Origin: Denticeps clupeoides
Taxonomy: Eukaryota; Chordata; Actinopteri; Clupeiformes; Denticipitidae
NCBI RefSeq assembly: GCF_900700375.1
Contig: NC_041723.1
Span: forward strand, 18,962,956 to 19,026,955
DNA length: 64,000 nucleotides
Direction: 5' to 3'
Positions 59,992 to 64,000 of the stretch are shown here, piece after piece. How positions within the stretch are numbered: position 1 is the stretch's first letter; the number at the start of each line of letters is the position of its first letter. The position numbers were made by a program, and so were the translations under genes. The notes under the pieces are model-generated. The model worked only from the letters and a program-made list of their open reading frames with translations. It did not search any database and was not told the DNA's origin.

Positions 59992-60270
59992 ATGCGCAGC
60001 TCGGGCTCCCCTCGCGCGTTCTCCCGGGCCGAGGTGGCCCAGCACGCCACCAAGCAGTCGTGCTGGGTGCTGCTGGGCTCGCGGGTCTACGACGTGACGG
60101 CGTTCCTGCGCATGCATCCGGGCGGGGAGGCGCTGATCCTGCGCCGCTCGGGGGAGGACATCAGCGCGGAGCTGCAGGGACCCCCGCACCGCCACTCGGA
60201 CAACGCCCGGCGCTGGATGGAGCAGTACTACATCGGCGAGGTTGAGCGGGAGGACGCGGGCGACGCGCAG
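59992..60270 (+). CDS. fa2h: Fatty acid 2-hydroxylase, exon 1 only (cytochrome b5 domain)
   Basis: FA2H is an ER membrane di-iron enzyme making 2-hydroxy fatty acids for sphingolipids, with electrons passed through its N-terminal cytochrome b5 domain. This exon encodes 93 residues, phase 0 at a CAG|GTACCC donor. The b5 core is clear: CWVLLGSRVYDVTAFLRMHP with heme His42 in HPGGE, DISAELQGPPHRHS (second heme His) and NARRWMEQYYIGEV, closely matching human exon 1. The ATG at 59992 (GCGGCCATGC) is the first in frame; the longer frame starts only with GTG. The fatty acid hydroxylase domain with its His boxes must lie beyond the right edge, because 60271-64000 shows no further FA2H exon. Confidence 0.94.
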
Positions 60271-60507
60271 GTACCCCAATCACAACGTTCATTGCAGTCA
60301 TGTGACTGCCAGGAGGTCAGGAGTGGCATCTGCAACTTTCTCAATACGGCACAATGAGAATGTGGTTTTCAAACCGGTCGGTCTTGTCGAGAGGAGCCAG
60401 TGCATCAGCAGTCAGTCATTTACCACTCAGAACTTTTCTCTCTTATAAAAAAAAAAAACATACACACGATTCAGTCTGAAAAGTAGCCACATTACTGGGG
60501 TCCACCT

Positions 60508-60511
<4 letters not shown>

Positions 60512-60545
<34 letters not shown>
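60512..60545 (+). repeat. (TG)n microsatellite
   Basis: About 17 TG units in fa2h intron 1. Confidence 0.95.
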
Positions 60546-60546
<1 letters not shown>

Positions 60547-60765
60547 GCAGACAGCACTTTGAATTTTCCTCCTCATGTTTAGCTTCTCCCTGAGTCCACC
60601 TACCTGCTTTTGAATGAAATGACTCCTTGGCTCTCACATTGTGTTGCCTGTGGCTGTTTATTGAGCTGTTAACCTGTAACTTGGATCCTGTGACAGGGGT
60701 GTCACTCTTCACCTTTTCTTCATTTCCAAAGGTGACAAAATGGTGTCCACAGAAAACACATCTTA

Positions 60766-60766
<1 letters not shown>

Positions 60767-60809
<43 letters not shown>
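60767..60809 (+). repeat. (AC)n microsatellite
   Basis: About 21 AC units, complementary to the TG tract 220 bases upstream. Confidence 0.95.
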
Positions 60810-60949
60810 AAGAGACAGCAGTGAGTGAGTCCCTGACATGTGACTGTGCTTCTCTGGCCTTAATAGATGTCAGCCAGGGACCAGTTACTGACTTGGTTCT
60901 GTAAAAAGCAGATTAACATCAGAGGTCATCTGTAGTACAACGGCAAGAT

Positions 60950-60992
60950 AAATTGATAGATACTTTATTGATCCCAAAGGAAATTCAGGATT
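60950..60992 (-). repeat. LINE-type repeat tail
   Basis: TTGATAGATACTTTATTGAT CCCAAAGGAAATTCAGG in plus orientation is the complement of a very common fish retrotransposon 3' end; only the end is present. Confidence 0.5.
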
Positions 60993-62540
60993 ATTCATTT
61001 ATGAATATGACATCTGCTGTTAGCTATGTTACATAGCTTTCCATTGATAGTAGTATTAAAATAGGCACTAATCTCCATCTGCAAAACGTGATTAATAACC
61101 AATGATCTTAGTGTAGTTGGGGCATTTCTTAATTTCATATCATAAGATGTTCATGAAATCTTTTATTCACATTTTTCACCAATCAGTTCAATTACAGTTG
61201 GATACTTTGAATTTTTTCTAGATTTAATAAAATAAATTTTTTAAAGAGAACATTGGAACTCTAATTTAATGAGGCTTGTCAGACCCCACTGTATTCATGC
61301 TGATTGGGTAGATCCTGTTGAGTTAAAAATTACAACAGCTCACAATATTTTTTTTATTTTGAATTACATGACAATGTGTGAAATCTCTTTTGATTACATT
61401 TTACAGTTATTGTGAAGATTTGTGGCACAATTTTCAATTTAACATGTTATGATGGGGGCAAAGCAAATTAGACATGCCACAGGCAGCACTTAAATTAAAT
61501 ATAATTTAGGTTTAAAAACAATTCACACCACAATGAATAATATAATTTTTTACAGTATTTAGAAATGTTTTACTGTATGATAAAGCGATTACAAGTCAGA
61601 TGAATTATGCAACAAAACAAACATTTAGGCTTCATGACCATGTTGGTAGTTCCCAGTACTATATCAGTATATGGCCCAGCCCTAGCTGTTAGTATCTTTT
61701 GTTTTATGGTTTCATTTGTGACCATGCAGCTGGTGAAGTATGTGGTCAATGAGAATTTGAAATGACGAATTGCTGAGTTAATGATGCTGATGATGGGACT
61801 GTTTAACATGCTTATTGCTGATTTATCATCCATACATTGACATTGTTGTGCAGTTGAGCCGGGGGCTGAGCTGCAGTGAGGGGTCAGCAGTGTTTGCAGA
61901 GGAATGAGAGTGGGTGCCTAGTCTGCCTACAACTCTGGAATGTGGATATGAATCTCGTTTTTGTCCCCTTCAATGACTTTTTGTGTCTGTCATTGCTTGT
62001 CCCTGAGTGTTTCGGATGTAATAATGGCTACAGTGTGTTACTGTGTTCAGGACATTTTTAAGGGTACAGTGAAGTCTTGTGATTCTTGAGCTGCTATGTA
62101 GCTCCTTCCTGTGGTGGTGACAGTGTGAGGGAAGAGAGAGAGATGAGTGTGGGAAGAGGGTTCAAAACAGAAGTCCAGTTTAATAACCTGCAACACCCAA
62201 ACTCTTCTGCACAGGTGCACCGGCAGGTAACTGCATCAAGGTATTGCAGGCTGGCCCCAGGGCAGAAACAGGACGGCATCATGGGATGGGCAGAACAGCT
62301 ACACTTATGTCACCCCATGCTGCAAGTAACCTGGGTGTGAGTGTATCTGAATGTAGTCAGGGAGAGGGGCGTAATTTTAATGGCAGTACACGGGGATCTT
62401 CAGACGTTTTTTCATACCCGAGAAGCTCACAAAAAAAAAAGATTGACATTGAACCCCTTTGAGCTACTTTGGTGACCATAATCTATTTTGGGTGGTTTGC
62501 TAATATTCAGCAGTGGTGCTTGAATTGCAAGGTATGATAA

Positions 62541-62655
62541 AAGTGATGTGATTTACACAACAAAATGTGTCCTCTGCATTTAACCCAACACCCTTCGTGA
62601 GCAGTGGGCAGCCATGACAGGTGCCCGGGGAGCAGTGTGTGGGCCACCACTGCCC
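62541..62655 (-). mobile_element. SINE-A fragment, internally deleted
   Basis: Minus strand: head GGGCAGTGGTGGCCC joined directly to the ACACACTGCTCCCCGGGC body; box B is lost. Confidence 0.8.
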
Positions 62656-62931
62656 TAGATAAGAAGGAAGTGACACCCACACCAGATTGACAAAGTTCTG
62701 TGGATGCAGAATGAAACGTCTGTACCTTAAAGAAAGAAAGTCCAGTTGCCATGACTCAACTTTCAGACATTCACCTGGATGACTGAGAATCTTCACAGAC
62801 ACACCTGGCCAGTGTGTTATTTGAGTGTCTGTGTTGTTCATGCAACTCTGAGTAAATGTGCAAATTTTCTATAACACAACAATGCAACTGTGTTTTTTTT
62901 TTATTGTGTGCACTTTTTTTATTATTGATTT

Positions 62932-63732
62932 ACAGAGCTACAGCGCATAACTTTTTCCACATTTTGTTATGTTAGTCTTATTCCAAAAGTAGTTAATTAA
63001 TTAACTAATTAATTCTACACACAACCCCCATAATGACAGCATGAAAAAGTTTTACTTGAGGTCTTGGCAAAAAAAAAAAAAAAAAAAAAAAAACGAGAAA
63101 TCACATGTACATAAGTATTCACAGCCTTTGTTTAATACTTTGTCGATGCAACTTTGGCAGCAATTACAGACTCAAATCTTTTTGAATATGATGCCACAAG
63201 CTTGGTACACCTATCCTTGGCCAGTTTCGCCATTTTTCTTTGCAGCATCGCTCAAGCTCCAGCAGGTTGGATGGGAAGCATTGGTCCACAGACATTTTAA
63301 GATCTTTTCAGAGATGTTCAATCAGATTCAATTCTGGGTTCTGGCTGGGCCACTCAAGGACATCTCAGAGTTGTCCTAAAGCCACTCCTTTGATATCTTG
63401 GCGGATAGATGAACCGTCGCCCAAGTCTGAATTCAAGAGCGCTCTGCAGCTGGTTTTCATCCAGGATGTCTCTGTACATTGCTGCAGTCATATTGATGTA
63501 CATTGCTTCAATGTAGGGATGGTATTGACCTGGTGATGAGCGGTGCCTGGTTTCCACCAAACGTGATGCCTGGCATTCACACCAAAGAGTTCAATCTTTT
63601 TTTCAATCTCATCCAACTTTGTGTGTGGGGGATGGTGCTTTTTAATGAATTTAATCCATTTTGAAGTATGGCTGTAAAATAGGAAAATGTGAAAAAAGTG
63701 ATGCACTGTGAATACCTTCCGGATGCACTGTA
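62932..63732 (-). mobile_element. Tc1-like transposon, internally deleted
   Basis: The ends are imperfect inverted repeats (TACAGCGCATAACTTTTTCC ... complement of GAATACCTTCCGGATGCACT). The antisense of CTGGCTGGGCCACTCAAGGA and CAGGTTGGATGGGAAGCATT belongs to the transposase region of a widespread fish Tc1 family. The copy is about half the length of an intact element, and a poly(A) tract lies inside it. Confidence 0.82.
63069..63093 (+). repeat. Poly(A) tract inside the Tc1-like copy
   Basis: About 25 consecutive A. Confidence 0.95.
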
Positions 63733-64000
63733 AGTAAGTCATAAAAGGCTTGGTGCTGCTCCACAAATGTATGATGGGAAACTGTGGGTTCATGGGTGCA
63801 TTTTTTTAGCTCGTCCCTATTGGCAGCACAGCGTTTTTGTGGAGAAATCCCCCTCACACTCTCAGGTGTGAGCGTGACTTCAGCACAGGGTCTGCTCTGT
63901 AAACTGAGTCCTCTATTCACATCTCTAACGTGTCTCATCCTCTGACCTGCATGTGAGGGGGAGGGACAGATGGATGCACGCAGGATGAGAGGTGGGTGGT

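Larger units (their letters stand above)
60271..64000 (+). other. fa2h: fa2h intron 1 (to window end)
   Basis: Contains two facing dinucleotide tracts, a LINE-type tail, a SINE-A fragment and a Tc1-like copy, and no recognisable exon. Confidence 0.7.

Noticed and set aside
1-64000. CRISPR arrays, operons, riboswitches or other prokaryotic systems
   Set aside because: The window is vertebrate nuclear DNA; repeats are SINEs, microsatellites and transposons, not spaced direct repeats.

Overview
The window is nuclear DNA from a ray-finned fish. Compact intron-rich vertebrate genes on both strands are separated by two abundant tRNA-headed SINE families, L2-type LINE pieces and Tc1/mariner remnants. 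The SINE pair looks familiar from otocephalan or clupeiform-like fish, but I cannot name the species from sequence alone. I joined the exons by hand, following open frame, GT/AG borders and phase; every model below closes in frame.

Layout. 141-267 (-): possible first exon of a mitochondrial protein running off the left edge. 1780-10143 (-): uba2, all 17 exons. 11465-18529 (-): drc7, 16 exons. 19041-21661 (+): lcat, six exons. 24201-29609 (+): pla2g15, six exons with the same architecture as lcat. 31470-33655 (-): usb1, seven exons, head to head with znf319 (+), whose coding exon is 36712-38523. 41645-45049 (-): a short ccdc113/cfap263-like gene. 45.1-59.9 kb: gene-poor and repeat-rich, with one unassigned two-exon candidate at 53.4-54.1 kb. 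59992-60270 (+): fa2h exon 1 (cytochrome b5 domain); the rest of the window is its first intron.

Most of these genes lie on human 16q (DRC7, USB1, ZNF319, CCDC113, LCAT, PLA2G15, FA2H). UBA2 (19q in human) is the outsider. There is no operon-like co-function. The only functional pairs are the two related lipid acyltransferases/phospholipases, one secreted and one lysosomal, and the two ciliary genes drc7 and ccdc113.

I did not find an undescribed molecular system. The most useful leads are an in-frame, stop-free 90-nt usb1 intron with a weak donor, an lcat lacking both free cysteines of the human enzyme, a drc7 with a short C-terminus beside a LINE remnant, the unassigned 53-54 kb gene candidate, CLEAR-like sites upstream of pla2g15, and a SINE family sharing its tail with the local L2 LINE.
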